Made by a program: the position numbers and the translations under genes. Below the pieces are notes generated by a model. The model ran no database searches, had not been told where the DNA came from, and worked only from the letters and a program-made list of their open reading frames with translations. A DNA stretch of 38,801 nt. Source: Anaerolineales bacterium. GTDB taxonomy: Bacteria; Chloroflexota; Anaerolineae; Anaerolineales; UBA4823. Of the stretch, positions 24,902 to 34,900 are shown one piece after another (within the stretch, counting starts at the first letter, position 1; every line of letters begins with the position of its first letter). The stretch is taken from assembly GCA_020354045.1 (NCBI GenBank), contig CP070639.1, positions 88,284-127,084 on the forward strand, written 5' to 3'.

Positions 24902-25849
24902 ATGGATAAGATTGTGGCACTTGCTGGAGGTGTAGGAGGAGCAAAGCTGGTACATGGCTTAAGTCAATGTCTGACACCTGAGCAACTGGTGACCATTGTG
25001 AATATAGGAGATGATTTTAATCATCTAGGTCTCAGAATCTGTCCTGATCTGGATACAGTTTGCTATACCTTGGCGGGAAAAGCCAACCTGGCGACAGGCT
25101 GGGGTAGGGCAGGAGAAACCTGGAATGCATTGGAGAGTCTGGGCGAGATTGGTGGCCCAACGTGGTTTCGTTTGGGAGACCTGGATTTAGGCACGCATCT
25201 TGAGCGCACGCGGCGCCTCAGGTCTGGTGAACCGCTAAGTAAAATAACGAAGGATTTCTGCTGCTCTTGGGAAGTAGAATTTACAGTTTTGCCAGCCTCT
25301 GATGACAACGTACCCACTTGGGTGTATACTGAAGAGGGTGAGTTGCCTTTTCAAGAGTATTTCGTGCATCGCCAGTGCCTACCAAAGGTGTCTGGATTTA
25401 GATTTGCAGATGTGGAGGCCGCCAAACCTGCGCCGGGGGTGTTGGAGGCGTTGGGGGATGCCAGACTGGTTATTATATGCCCATCTAATCCGTGGGTAAG
25501 TATTGGGCCAATCCTGGAGATACCAGGAATTCAAGAGGCGGTTGCCTGCCGGACTGTCATTGCTGTTTCGCCAATTATCGGTGGCGAAGCGGTTAAGGGT
25601 CCAGCTGCCAAGATGTACAAAGAGTTGGGCATCCAGCCTTCTGCCCAGGCTGTTGCGCAACAGTACGGCAGCTTACTGACAGGATATGTGATTGATCTTG
25701 TGGATAAGGGGCAAGAAGAGGCATTACGCCACGCTGGCCTTGAGGTCCTGACGGTTGACACGCTGATGAAAACTAACGCGGACCGTCACAGGTTAGCCAA
25801 ACAGGTGTTGGATTTTGGAGAACAGGTATTTGATCGTAAAAACAAATGA
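24902..25849 (+). CDS. cofD: 2-phospho-L-lactate (or PEP) transferase for F420 synthesis
   Basis: A 315-residue CofD/FbiA enzyme joining the phospho-lactyl or phosphoenolpyruvyl moiety to FO to give F420-0 or dehydro-F420-0. Diagnostic motifs: LAGGVGGAKLVHGL (7-20), NIGDDFNHLGLRICPDLDT, RLGDLDLGTHL, and PSNPWVSIGPIL followed by VSPIIGGEAVKGPAAKM. Full length. It lies 37 bases after the nitroreductase fusion and 93 bases before cofC. The FO synthase genes (cofG/cofH or fbiC) are not in the window. Confidence 0.96.
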   Translation: MDKIVALAGGVGGAKLVHGLSQCLTPEQLVTIVNIGDDFNHLGLRICPDLDTVCYTLAGKANLATGWGRAGETWNALESLGEIGGPTWFRLGDLDLGTHLERTRRLRSGEPLSKITKDFCCSWEVEFTVLPASDDNVPTWVYTEEGELPFQEYFVHRQCLPKVSGFRFADVEAAKPAPGVLEALGDARLVIICPSNPWVSIGPILEIPGIQEAVACRTVIAVSPIIGGEAVKGPAAKMYKELGIQPSAQAVAQQYGSLLTGYVIDLVDKGQEEALRHAGLEVLTVDTLMKTNADRHRLAKQVLDFGEQVFDRKNK

Positions 25850-25942
25850 TCATTCACCTTTGGAGAAGAAAAGAGTTCGCCGAAGCGTCATATTCTTATT
25901 GAGTATTTTGCAGAAAGTTGGTGCAGAAAGGAAAGCGACATC

Positions 25943-26557
25943 GTGACACTTTGGGCGATAGTGCCAGTAAAACCATTAGGGCGAGGTAAATCACGTCTGT
26001 CAGGTGTGTTATCTCATGAACAGCGGACAGACTTAAATCGCCATTTACTATTGCATACAGTCGATACTTTGACCGCAATACCAGATATTGAACATGTGCT
26101 GGTTGTCAGCCGTGATCAGGAAGCTCTGGCGTTAGCCAGGGAACATGGCGCCAGGACTATTCAAGAAAATGGATCATCGCATCTAAATCTGGCACTGGCT
26201 CGTGCCACAATCATTGCAAAGAGTTATATTACACGTGGTGTGCTGATCGTCCCCGCGGATTTGCCATTAATCACAAGCGAGGATGTGCGTGCCATGCTGG
26301 ATCTGGCCAAACCACCACCCGTTGTCGTGGTAGCACCTGATCACCGCCAGCAAGGAACGAATGCATTACTGGTTTGCCCAACTGGATTGATTGAATATGA
26401 ATTTGGCCCTGGCTCGTTTCAACGGCACTGCGAGCGAGCAAAACTGGCTGGGGCGCGTCTGGAAATCTGCAAGCTGCCCTCGCTGGCATTGGATGTTGAC
26501 CTGCCAGAGGATTTAGAATTGGTTGAGGAAGAACTGGGTGCAGAATTTGGTGTTTAA
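25943..26557 (+). CDS. cofC: 2-phospho-L-lactate/PEP guanylyltransferase
   Basis: A 204-residue nucleotidyltransferase (CofC/FbiD) that activates 2-phospholactate or phosphoenolpyruvate with GTP, releasing pyrophosphate. WAIVPVKPLGRGKSRLSGVL is the nucleotide-binding opening. PADLPLITSEDV and a PDHRQQGTNALL segment are further family marks. The start is GTG at 25943 with AAAGGAAA upstream. It supplies the substrate of CofD. Whether it prefers PEP or 2-phospholactate cannot be read from sequence, but the nitroreductase domain nearby would be needed only on the PEP (dehydro-F420) route. Confidence 0.93.
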   Translation: MTLWAIVPVKPLGRGKSRLSGVLSHEQRTDLNRHLLLHTVDTLTAIPDIEHVLVVSRDQEALALAREHGARTIQENGSSHLNLALARATIIAKSYITRGVLIVPADLPLITSEDVRAMLDLAKPPPVVVVAPDHRQQGTNALLVCPTGLIEYEFGPGSFQRHCERAKLAGARLEICKLPSLALDVDLPEDLELVEEELGAEFGV

Positions 26558-26586
26558 CCAGGAATAGAAGCCGGTTCTTTGTTTGG

Positions 26587-26615
26587 TTCAACTGTAAGCA
26601 GAAATATATTAGAAT
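26587..26615 (+). promoter_or_regulatory. Candidate promoter of the LLM oxidoreductase gene
   Basis: TTCAAC (26587-26592) and TAGAAT (26610-26615) are 17 bp apart; the -10 matches 5 of 6. A 12-bp palindrome TCAGCGCGCTGA (26636-26647) lies in the predicted leader and could be an operator. Confidence 0.4.
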
Positions 26616-26682
26616 TAGCTGTAAAAGTCGCCCAGTCAGCGCGCTGATCTTCATTACTAAATAACTTACCCTGGAGGAGATT

Positions 26683-27681
26683 ATGACTGAAAGAGTTGCT
26701 CTCTATTTACAAGACGCGCATGATTTACGAGATGGTCTGGATTACGTGCGCTATGCGGAACAACGCGGGTTTGAGGCCGTATGGCAGGCCGAATCTCGCC
26801 TTGTACGTGATGCCATCGTACCCATGGCTGCCTACGCAGCGGTCACCGAGCGACTAAAAGTAGGTTCCGGGGTGATCAACAACTGGACCCGCAATATTGG
26901 TCTGTTAGCGGCGACCTTCCTCACCCTGGACGACCTGGCACCTGACAGGATCATCTGTGGAATCGGTGCGTGGTGGGACCCGCTGGCACGCAATGTGGGT
27001 ATAACGCGGAGAAAACCGCTTACCGCCATGCGCGAGACCGTGGAGGTTCTGCGCCGTTTGCTTAATATGGAGCGTGTCACTTTTCATGGCGAATTTCACC
27101 AGGTTGATGGGATCGAATTGGATGTAGTCCACGGACGACGGGAACCACGCAATGTACCGATTATGATCGGGGCAACCGGTGACAAGATGATGGAGATGAC
27201 GGGAGAGATTGCTGATGGAGTGGTGTTGAATTACTGTGTGCCACCCGAATATAATGACCGGGCAATGGAGCTCCTGGAGGCTGGCGCCCGTAAGGCTGGT
27301 CGTAACCTGGAGGATATAGACAGACCGCAACTGGTGGTTTGTTCGGTTGATAATGATCGGGAGCGGGCCATCGATACTACACGCGAACTGCTCACTCAAT
27401 ACCTGGCCCAGCAACCACACATTGCCAAGGCTTCGGGTGTTTCCGATGCGGTGGTGGAAAAAATTCAATCCATCCTTGGTTGGCCTGCCACACATGAGCA
27501 GATTCGAAAAGCCAAGCATCTGGTTCCGGATGAATTGATCCATAAAATTACTGCATCAGGAACACCAGAGGAGGCGCGTGCCAAGGTAGAAGAATACCGC
27601 AAGCGCGGCTGCACCTGCCCGATTTTATATCCCGTAGGTGGGGATGTCAAAATGCTCATTGATACATTTAAGCAGGTGTAG
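26683..27681 (+). CDS. LLM-class F420-dependent oxidoreductase
   Basis: A 332-residue luciferase-like (TIM-barrel) flavin/F420 enzyme resembling methylenetetrahydromethanopterin reductase. The N-terminal part has [21 protein letters not shown], a barrel strand followed by the F420-binding region. [15 protein letters not shown] and [14 protein letters not shown] continue the pattern. [23 protein letters not shown] is the typical phosphate-binding strand. Substrate is unknown; the name Mer-like does not imply methanogenesis. It directly follows cofC with its own candidate promoter and a good ribosome binding site (GGAGGAG). The genomic position makes F420 dependence likely. Confidence 0.9.
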   Translation: MTERVALYLQDAHDLRDGLDYVRYAEQRGFEAVWQAESRLVRDAIVPMAAYAAVTERLKVGSGVINNWTRNIGLLAATFLTLDDLAPDRIICGIGAWWDPLARNVGITRRKPLTAMRETVEVLRRLLNMERVTFHGEFHQVDGIELDVVHGRREPRNVPIMIGATGDKMMEMTGEIADGVVLNYCVPPEYNDRAMELLEAGARKAGRNLEDIDRPQLVVCSVDNDRERAIDTTRELLTQYLAQQPHIAKASGVSDAVVEKIQSILGWPATHEQIRKAKHLVPDELIHKITASGTPEEARAKVEEYRKRGCTCPILYPVGGDVKMLIDTFKQV

Positions 27682-27686
27682 GCAAG

Positions 27687-28157
27687 TTGAGCACTGGAGA
27701 GAAACAAGCCAATTCGCTCTCCTGCTTTGTATGTGGGGTAGCTAACCCAGTCGGGTTGCAACTCAGATTTTACAGTCACGGGGCTGAGCAAGTCGAGGCA
27801 GAGTACATTGTGCCCGAGCACTATCAAGGTTATCCTGGTCTGGTTCATGGAGGCATTGTGGCAGCCATGCTGGATGAAATTTGTGCCCGAGCACTCATGA
27901 CAGGTGAAAACCCAAGATTTATGTTCACCGCACGCCTGGAATTGCGCTACCGGAAAAATGTCCCTGTGGGTCAGCCGTTGCGGCTTTTAGGGAGAGCACT
28001 CAAGAACAAAGTTCACGCTGCGACCTCTCACGGCGCTATTTACAATGCTGAGGGCGAGTTACTTGCTGAGGCCGAAGCATTGCTGGTTAATATTCCAGCA
28101 GATATGCTTACCTCAGAAAATGCAAAATTGTTGGGATGGCGTGATTATGAGGAATAA
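27687..28157 (+). CDS. PaaI-type hotdog-fold thioesterase
   Basis: A 156-residue single hotdog domain. SCFVCGVANPVGLQLRFY near the N-terminus and GYPGLVHGGIVAAMLDEIC (about residues 49-67) are marks of the PaaI/YbgC-like group that hydrolyses acyl-CoA thioesters; the HGG motif with the following Asp/Glu forms the active site. It starts at TTG 27687, six bases after the LLM gene, and is probably cotranscribed with it. The substrate is unknown. Confidence 0.85.
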   Translation: MSTGEKQANSLSCFVCGVANPVGLQLRFYSHGAEQVEAEYIVPEHYQGYPGLVHGGIVAAMLDEICARALMTGENPRFMFTARLELRYRKNVPVGQPLRLLGRALKNKVHAATSHGAIYNAEGELLAEAEALLVNIPADMLTSENAKLLGWRDYEE

Positions 28158-28208
28158 GCAAGTGCCGGGCTGTTTAATTGGCTTTGAAGCTGGAATGGAG
28201 AGCACGCT

Positions 28209-28961
28209 ATGATCATTGAATACCAGCGTCCGAAAACTATAGAGGCAGCCCTTAAACTCTTACACCGCGCAGAACCTGTGAGCTTGCCTATGGGTGGCGG
28301 TACCGTATTGAACCAGCCCACCGATGAGGAATACGCGGTAGTTGATTTGCAAGAACTGGGTCTTGACGCTCTACAGGTGCGCGGTAATCACTTAATCATA
28401 GGAGCCACGCTGAAATTACAACGCATGCTGGAGGATGAGGCAACACCACAGGCGTTGCGGGTGGTGATTCAGCGAGAAAGCACGTACAATCTACGCCAGA
28501 TGGCAAGTGTGGCTGGTACGCTGGTATCTGCAGACGGTCGCTCCTCTTTCGCGACAGCTATGCTGGCACTAGACGCCAGTATGATCTGGTTGCCTGGTGA
28601 GGAGCCAATACGCCTTGGTGAGTTTTACCCTACTAGGAAGGGGAGTCGACGCGGCAAGCTAGTTGCCCGGGTGGAAATTCCAACCCATGTAAAATTTTCT
28701 TACCAGGATGTGGCGCGCACACCGGCGGATTTACCAATTGTAAGTGCTGCGCTGGCTGTCTGGCCTTCAGGGAGGACCAGACTGGCACTGGGGGGCTTCG
28801 GAAAAGCGCCGATCCTGGCTATGGATGGACCTGAAACGCACGGATTGGAGAGTGCTGCCCAGTCTGCCTATGCCCAGGCAGGGGATGAATGGGCGAGTGC
28901 TGAATACAGGCAAGAAATAGCAGCCATCCTGGCAAGGCGTTGTTTGGAGGCGTTGAAATGA
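28209..28961 (+). CDS. Molybdenum hydroxylase FAD-binding subunit, YgfM-like
   Basis: A 250-residue FAD-binding PCMH-type subunit, shorter than the one at 15.9 kb. It opens MIIEYQRPKTIEAALKLL, with SLPMGGGTVLNQPT as first FAD loop and NLRQMASVAGTLVSADGRS as the second. Length and layout resemble E. coli YgfM. The probable partner, an XdhD-like 2Fe-2S/Mo subunit, begins at 30904, separated by a minus-strand copper-chaperone gene and a DNA methyltransferase. The pairing is inferred from the E. coli ygfM-xdhD association. Confidence 0.87.
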   Translation: MIIEYQRPKTIEAALKLLHRAEPVSLPMGGGTVLNQPTDEEYAVVDLQELGLDALQVRGNHLIIGATLKLQRMLEDEATPQALRVVIQRESTYNLRQMASVAGTLVSADGRSSFATAMLALDASMIWLPGEEPIRLGEFYPTRKGSRRGKLVARVEIPTHVKFSYQDVARTPADLPIVSAALAVWPSGRTRLALGGFGKAPILAMDGPETHGLESAAQSAYAQAGDEWASAEYRQEIAAILARRCLEALK

Positions 28962-29080
28962 TGGTTGTCGAAGGAATCAGCCTTAAACTGGGGTGCGATG
29001 ATGGGGAATCTATTCAGGTGCGCGCACATCGGCTTCGACAAGAACCTCTCCAGATTTCTCAAATTGTAAGCGCAGGATGA
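28958..29080 (+). CDS. Possible 40-residue small ORF
   Basis: An ATG overlapping the end of the FAD subunit gene has a good ribosome binding site (GGAGG, seven bases upstream) and opens a 40-codon frame ending at 29080. The peptide (starting MMVVEGISLKLGCDDG) matches nothing I know. It overlaps the 3' end of the opposite-strand copper-chaperone gene by about 70 bases. It may be a remnant or chance. Confidence 0.15.
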   Translation: MMVVEGISLKLGCDDGESIQVRAHRLRQEPLQISQIVSAG

Positions 29081-29525
29081 TCGTATCGCCGGGGTTTAGA
29101 TTTTGTTTGAGGTTGACCAGCATAATGTGAAAACCACCAGGTTTTAGTTCGATGTTCCCTTGCGCGGGGACCTCGATTTGCGTGACCATTCTCATGGTGG
29201 TAATGTCGTTTTCGGTCTGGCTGAGGTGCAATTCTCCTGCTTCGGCAACATCGCATTCCACTCCGAGCAGCGTATCTGCTTGTCTGCTATGGTTATGGAT
29301 GAGCATATATGCTGCGCTGTTCATGCTTGTTGTTTGAGTATCCGCCATTTCTCCCGCAGGCTGGCCTTCATGGGAGTGACCTGGCGTGGAAGTCGTGGAG
29401 ACAGACCGAACCCAGGGTGATTCAATGGAAATCGGTGTGGTTTCCATGACTGTCTTTCCACAAGTAGATGTAACCAAAGCAATGCAGACGACTATAATCA
29501 ACCAGATTAAAGAGCGGATGTCCAT
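29010..29525 (-). CDS. PCuAC-type copper chaperone, probable lipoprotein
   Basis: A protein of about 171 residues with an N-terminal hydrophobic segment ending VTSTCGK, then a cupredoxin-like PCuAC domain. Copper-ligand positions are seen as ELHLSQTENDITTMRM (His and Met) and GGFHIML (His and Met), the usual HX10MX21HXM-like spacing. PCuAC delivers Cu(I) to the CuA/CuB sites of cytochrome oxidase outside the membrane. The lipobox has Thr rather than Ala/Gly/Ser at -1, so lipidation is uncertain. A His/Met-containing insert (about residues 48-68) is unusual. The ATG at 29525 is preferred to a GTG at 29531 because TAGGG lies upstream of it. It is transcribed against its neighbours. Confidence 0.85.
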   Translation of the reverse strand: MDIRSLIWLIIVVCIALVTSTCGKTVMETTPISIESPWVRSVSTTSTPGHSHEGQPAGEMADTQTTSMNSAAYMLIHNHSRQADTLLGVECDVAEAGELHLSQTENDITTMRMVTQIEVPAQGNIELKPGGFHIMLVNLKQNLNPGDTIILRLQFEKSGEVLVEADVRAPE

Positions 29526-29707
29526 GCGCACCCTAGCGAGTTAAATAAATAGTTATTTCTCGGGAGGAGCTATTAAGCATTATCTATTATTGATCGAAAT
29601 GTCGAACAAAATAATTATAATACATGTGAATAGCGACACAGACGAAGGGGTTGCTGGAATCCAATGGTAGAGCGAGGATTTCCAGGCAGTTCAGGTCTCT
29701 CCACAAA

Positions 29708-30876
<1,169 letters not shown>

Positions 30877-30903
30877 TTAGCGATTAAAAAGTAGGTATAA
30901 ATC

Positions 30904-33900
30904 ATGAGGATACAACTTTGGGTCAATGAGAACCAGCATGATCTTGAGACTCCTGTGAGTGAGAGACTGCTGGCTAGCCTGCGTTCCCTGGGTTATTTTG
31001 GTGTTAAGCAAGGTTGCGAGACGGGTGAGTGTGGAGCCTGTACAGTTTTACTCAATGGCAAGCCTGTCAATTCTTGCGTAATGTTGACCAGCCAGGCAAT
31101 TGGACAGCGGGTACAAACGATCGAGTCGGTGGGTCAGCATCCTGAACAGGGCTGGAAGAGCTCCCCGGGCTTGCATGCTCTGCAACAATCCTTTGTTGAA
31201 ACGGGGGCCATCCAGTGTGGATTCTGCACTCCAGCACAAATCCTGGCAGCCAAGGAGTTGATAGAAAGGCATCCAAGCCCAACCGAGGAACAGGTAAGAG
31301 AGGCACTTTCAGGTGCGCTCTGCCGCTGCACAGGTTACCTGAAGCCAGTACAAGCCGTGCTGCGTGCTGCAGCGGTGATGAGGGGCGAACAGGTAGAGCC
31401 GGTCGGAGGTGAGACCCCGTCCATACCGGCACCCCCTGATTGGCTCCCGGAAGAAGGCTACTCTCCAGAGCAGTATGGCAAAATCGGTGAGGAGGCTGCT
31501 ATAACAACCCCAGAAACCCTGGTGATCAGTGCGCGTGTAATGCCACAAATCGCGCAGGCTCCCCAAGCAGAAAGCTGGAGAAGTGTGGGCAAGCCTGAAC
31601 CAAAGGTGGATGCAGTAAAGCTAGTGCAGGGCAAGCCAGCCTTTGCAGCGGATATGGAGGCGCGCGGCATGCTGTACGCGAAAGTGCTGCACAGCCCTGT
31701 GGCACATGCCTGGATAAAGCATATTGATACGAGTCAGGCAAAAGCCTTGCCGGGTGTAAAAGCAGTGCTTACCTATCAAGATATCCCCCGGGTCATCTTT
31801 TCTACTGCGGGACAATCAGATCCCATCCCTGGACCATTAGACACTTTTTCGTTGGATAAAAAAGTGCGCTTTGTGGGTGACAGGGTAGCAATGGTTGCGG
31901 CAGAAAGCGAGGAGATCGCAGAAGAAGCACTCAAATTGATTGAGGTTGAATATGAGCCTCTGCCCGCGATATTAGATATGGCCGAAGCCCTGAAACCGGA
32001 TGCACCGCTGCTGCACGACGAACCAGAATATGTGAATTTTGCAGATTCTGACCCAAGCCGCAACCTAGCGGCAGAAATTCGCATCGATATCGGGGATGTT
32101 GAAAAAGGATTTGCTGAAGCTGATCATATTTTTGAGGCTGAATACGAGGTGCCTAAAGTACAGCAAGCCCACATTGAACCGCATGTGGTCCTGACTTACT
32201 GGGATGAAGATGACCGTCTGGTCATTCGCACTAGCACGCAGGTCCCGTTTCATGTCCGCCGGATTATCGCTCCGGTTCTGGGTTTGCCTGTCAAACGGAT
32301 ACGGGTGGTGAAGCCGCGTATCGGTGGTGGTTTCGGCGGCAAGCAAGAGGTGCTTATCGAGGATGTCGCGGCTCACCTGACAATTGCAACGGGCAGACCT
32401 GTACTGTACCAGTATACGCGTGAAGAGGAATTTACCGCTTCACGCTCGCGGCATCCCATGCGCATTCGCATGAAAACTGGTGTGAAAGCCGATGGGACAC
32501 TGACAGCCAATGCCATGTACGCGTTAAGTGATACTGGGGCGTATGGCTGCCATGCACTGACCGTGACAGGCAATACAGGTCATAAGTCTATGGCTCTCTA
32601 TGTGGGTGATGGGCGGTACAGGGAAAATCCAAATATCCGCTTCTACGCGGATGTGGTATATACCAATCGCCCCCCGTCTGGGGCATACCGGGGTTATGGT
32701 GTGCCGCAAGGTTTCTGGCCTTTGGAACGACACATGGAGAAAATTGCCCGCCAGCTGAAGCTTGACCCGTTAGAATTTCGCTTGAAGAACGCCTTACGAG
32801 CCGGGGAGTTGCACCCTTTCAGCACTGCCTGGAGCGAAGGACGAGAACCGCGACCGGAGACGATTGAAACCTGTGGATTAGAAGAATGTGCCCGCCAGGG
32901 AAAAGCCGCAGTGGGGTGGGATCAGAAATATGGGCAGGTGGAATGGCACCAAGTGCCTGGCAAACCACATCTCAGGCGAGGGATCGGAGCGGCGCTGGTG
33001 ATGCAGGGTACGGCGATCCCCTACCTGGACATGGGCGGTGCCAGCCTGAAGATGAATGATGACGGCTCGTTCAACCTGCTGGTTGGGGCAACAGACCTGG
33101 GTACCGGCTCGGATACTGTGCTGGCGCAGATGGCTGCGGAGGTGCTGGGTGTACCGGTAGAGGATATCATCACCTATTCCTCTGATACAGATTTCACTCC
33201 GTTTGACAAAGGAGCTTATGCTTCCAGCACCACCTACATCTCGGGCACGGCGGTGGTCAAAGCCGCAGAACAGGTGGCGGATAGGATCAAGATCAGAGCC
33301 GCACGCATGTTTAATCAGCAATCAGTACATCAAGAATTCAAACCCGTGGAAATCCAGCTAGCCAAAGGAAATGCCATTGCACCAGATGGGCGAATTTTGT
33401 CCCTGGCAGAAATTGCGCACAATGCCCTACATCACGAGGACCAGGAACAGATCATGGCGGTAGCATCATACAAATCACCTGTTTCTCCGCCGCCGTTTGC
33501 AGCCCAATTTGCCCAGGTTACCGTCGATATTGAAACTGGACAGGTGATTGTCGACAAGCTGGTCATGGCGGTGGATTCTGGCATCATCGTCAACCCGATC
33601 ACAGCCTCGGGACAAATTGAAGGTGGCATGACCCAAGCTTTGGGTTATGCCGTGTCAGAAGAAATGGTATATGATGAACATGGACGGGCACGTGAACGCA
33701 GCTTCCGGGATTATCACATTTTCCAGGCGCATGAAATGCCCACCTTAGAAACGATATTCGTGGAAACATTTGAGCCATCGCATCCGTTTGGCGTCAAAGC
33801 AGTAGCAGAGATTCCCATGGATGGTGTGGCACCAGCAGTAGGCAATGCAGTCCTGGATGCGTGCGGTGTCCAGATGGACAAAAATCCGATTACGCCAGAA

Positions 33901-33936
33901 AAAGTCTGGCAGGCGCTACGCAGCCAGAAATCTTGA
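30904..33936 (+). CDS. Molybdenum hydroxylase, fused 2Fe-2S and Mo-cofactor subunits, XdhD-like
   Basis: A 1010-residue fusion like that at 16.8 kb but of a different subgroup. 2Fe-2S ligands: Cys38, Cys43, Cys46, Cys58 and Cys105, Cys108, Cys140, Cys142. After a linker of about 70 residues the Mo part has KKVRFVGDRVAMVAAESEEI, GGGFGGKQE (474-482), AYRGYG (594-599), DKGAYASSTTYISG, and the probable catalytic Glu969 in GVKAVAEIPMDG. These stretches recall E. coli XdhD more than xanthine dehydrogenase XdhA. FAD is presumably provided by the YgfM-like protein upstream. XdhD is a predicted selenium-dependent hydroxylase; selenium use here is not shown, and no selD or yqeB is in view. Confidence 0.92.
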   Translation: MRIQLWVNENQHDLETPVSERLLASLRSLGYFGVKQGCETGECGACTVLLNGKPVNSCVMLTSQAIGQRVQTIESVGQHPEQGWKSSPGLHALQQSFVETGAIQCGFCTPAQILAAKELIERHPSPTEEQVREALSGALCRCTGYLKPVQAVLRAAAVMRGEQVEPVGGETPSIPAPPDWLPEEGYSPEQYGKIGEEAAITTPETLVISARVMPQIAQAPQAESWRSVGKPEPKVDAVKLVQGKPAFAADMEARGMLYAKVLHSPVAHAWIKHIDTSQAKALPGVKAVLTYQDIPRVIFSTAGQSDPIPGPLDTFSLDKKVRFVGDRVAMVAAESEEIAEEALKLIEVEYEPLPAILDMAEALKPDAPLLHDEPEYVNFADSDPSRNLAAEIRIDIGDVEKGFAEADHIFEAEYEVPKVQQAHIEPHVVLTYWDEDDRLVIRTSTQVPFHVRRIIAPVLGLPVKRIRVVKPRIGGGFGGKQEVLIEDVAAHLTIATGRPVLYQYTREEEFTASRSRHPMRIRMKTGVKADGTLTANAMYALSDTGAYGCHALTVTGNTGHKSMALYVGDGRYRENPNIRFYADVVYTNRPPSGAYRGYGVPQGFWPLERHMEKIARQLKLDPLEFRLKNALRAGELHPFSTAWSEGREPRPETIETCGLEECARQGKAAVGWDQKYGQVEWHQVPGKPHLRRGIGAALVMQGTAIPYLDMGGASLKMNDDGSFNLLVGATDLGTGSDTVLAQMAAEVLGVPVEDIITYSSDTDFTPFDKGAYASSTTYISGTAVVKAAEQVADRIKIRAARMFNQQSVHQEFKPVEIQLAKGNAIAPDGRILSLAEIAHNALHHEDQEQIMAVASYKSPVSPPPFAAQFAQVTVDIETGQVIVDKLVMAVDSGIIVNPITASGQIEGGMTQALGYAVSEEMVYDEHGRARERSFRDYHIFQAHEMPTLETIFVETFEPSHPFGVKAVAEIPMDGVAPAVGNAVLDACGVQMDKNPITPEKVWQALRSQKS

Positions 33937-33961
33937 TTGGGTGTGTGAATCTTAATAAGTT

Positions 33962-34900
33962 ATGGAACAAATATTTAGCTGGATTAAACAAGTATTAGGC
34001 TTTAGCCCGGAAGTAACGCAAAATTTAATCACCACGCTTGCTACTGTCACTGTTTTATGGATAGTGCACCGGATTACCCTTAAAACCTTCATTGAGCGCA
34101 TTTCCGATGCGGGGGTGCGCTACCAATGGCAAAAAGCAAGCGGATATGTGTTTTTTCTCCTCGGGGTCCTAGTTATTGGGCGGATCTGGTTTGAGGGGGT
34201 GCAGACAGTCGCCACTTTTTTAGGGTTGTTGTCTGCCGGGCTGGCTATAGCACTCAAAGACCCAATCGCAAACCTGTTTGCCTGGGCGTTCATCCTGTGG
34301 CGGCGACCTTTTGAAGTCGGTGATCGCATCGAATTGGACGGTAGTGCGGGCGATGTAATTGATTTGCGTATTTTCCAATTTACACTGATGGAAATTAGAA
34401 ATTGGGTGGATGCTGACCAGAGCACTGGGCGCATCCTGCATATTCCGAATGGAAAAGTATTTACCTCCACCTTGGCAAACTTCACCAAAGGCTCGGATTA
34501 CATCTGGAATGAAATACCCATCTTGATCACTTTTGAGAGCGATTGGGAAAAAGCCAAGCAAATTCTACAGGAGATTGCCAACCAGCATGCTCAATCTCTC
34601 CAACAAAACCTCGAGAAGAGCTTTGCGGAAGCCAGCAAACGTTTCCTGATTAAATACGATAAGTTAACTCCTATTGTTTATACGAGTGTGAAGAACAGCG
34701 GTGTGTTGCTCACGATACGTTATCTTTGTGATCCCCGCCAACGGCGCACCAGCAACCAGGAAGTGTGGGAGAGTGTGCTGCGCGCCTTCGCCCAACATGC
34801 GGACATTGACCTGGCTTACCCAACCCAACGATTTTATCTGGACGATACTAGCAAGCGTGACTTTAATGGCCATCTCCAGACCTCGCAAGGAAATGGTTGA
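33962..34900 (+). CDS. MscS-family mechanosensitive channel
   Basis: A 312-residue inner-membrane channel with three predicted helices (about 20-38, 60-80, 84-113). The pore helix reads FLGLLSAGLAIALKDPIANL, with the Gly/Ala packing pattern of MscS, followed by RRPFEVGDRIEL, the start of the beta domain. HIPNGKVFTSTLANF fits the PN-type linker of the family. It opens on membrane tension and lets ions and small solutes out. It begins 25 bases after the Mo hydroxylase. Its stop codon overlaps the next start as TGATG, so its translation is coupled to the pyrophosphatase. Confidence 0.92.
   Translation: MEQIFSWIKQVLGFSPEVTQNLITTLATVTVLWIVHRITLKTFIERISDAGVRYQWQKASGYVFFLLGVLVIGRIWFEGVQTVATFLGLLSAGLAIALKDPIANLFAWAFILWRRPFEVGDRIELDGSAGDVIDLRIFQFTLMEIRNWVDADQSTGRILHIPNGKVFTSTLANFTKGSDYIWNEIPILITFESDWEKAKQILQEIANQHAQSLQQNLEKSFAEASKRFLIKYDKLTPIVYTSVKNSGVLLTIRYLCDPRQRRTSNQEVWESVLRAFAQHADIDLAYPTQRFYLDDTSKRDFNGHLQTSQGNG

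Noticed and set aside
26683-27681. Methanogenic methylene-H4MPT reductase
   Set aside because: The LLM fold is shared by many F420 enzymes, and no other methanopterin genes are present, so only the broad class is claimed.
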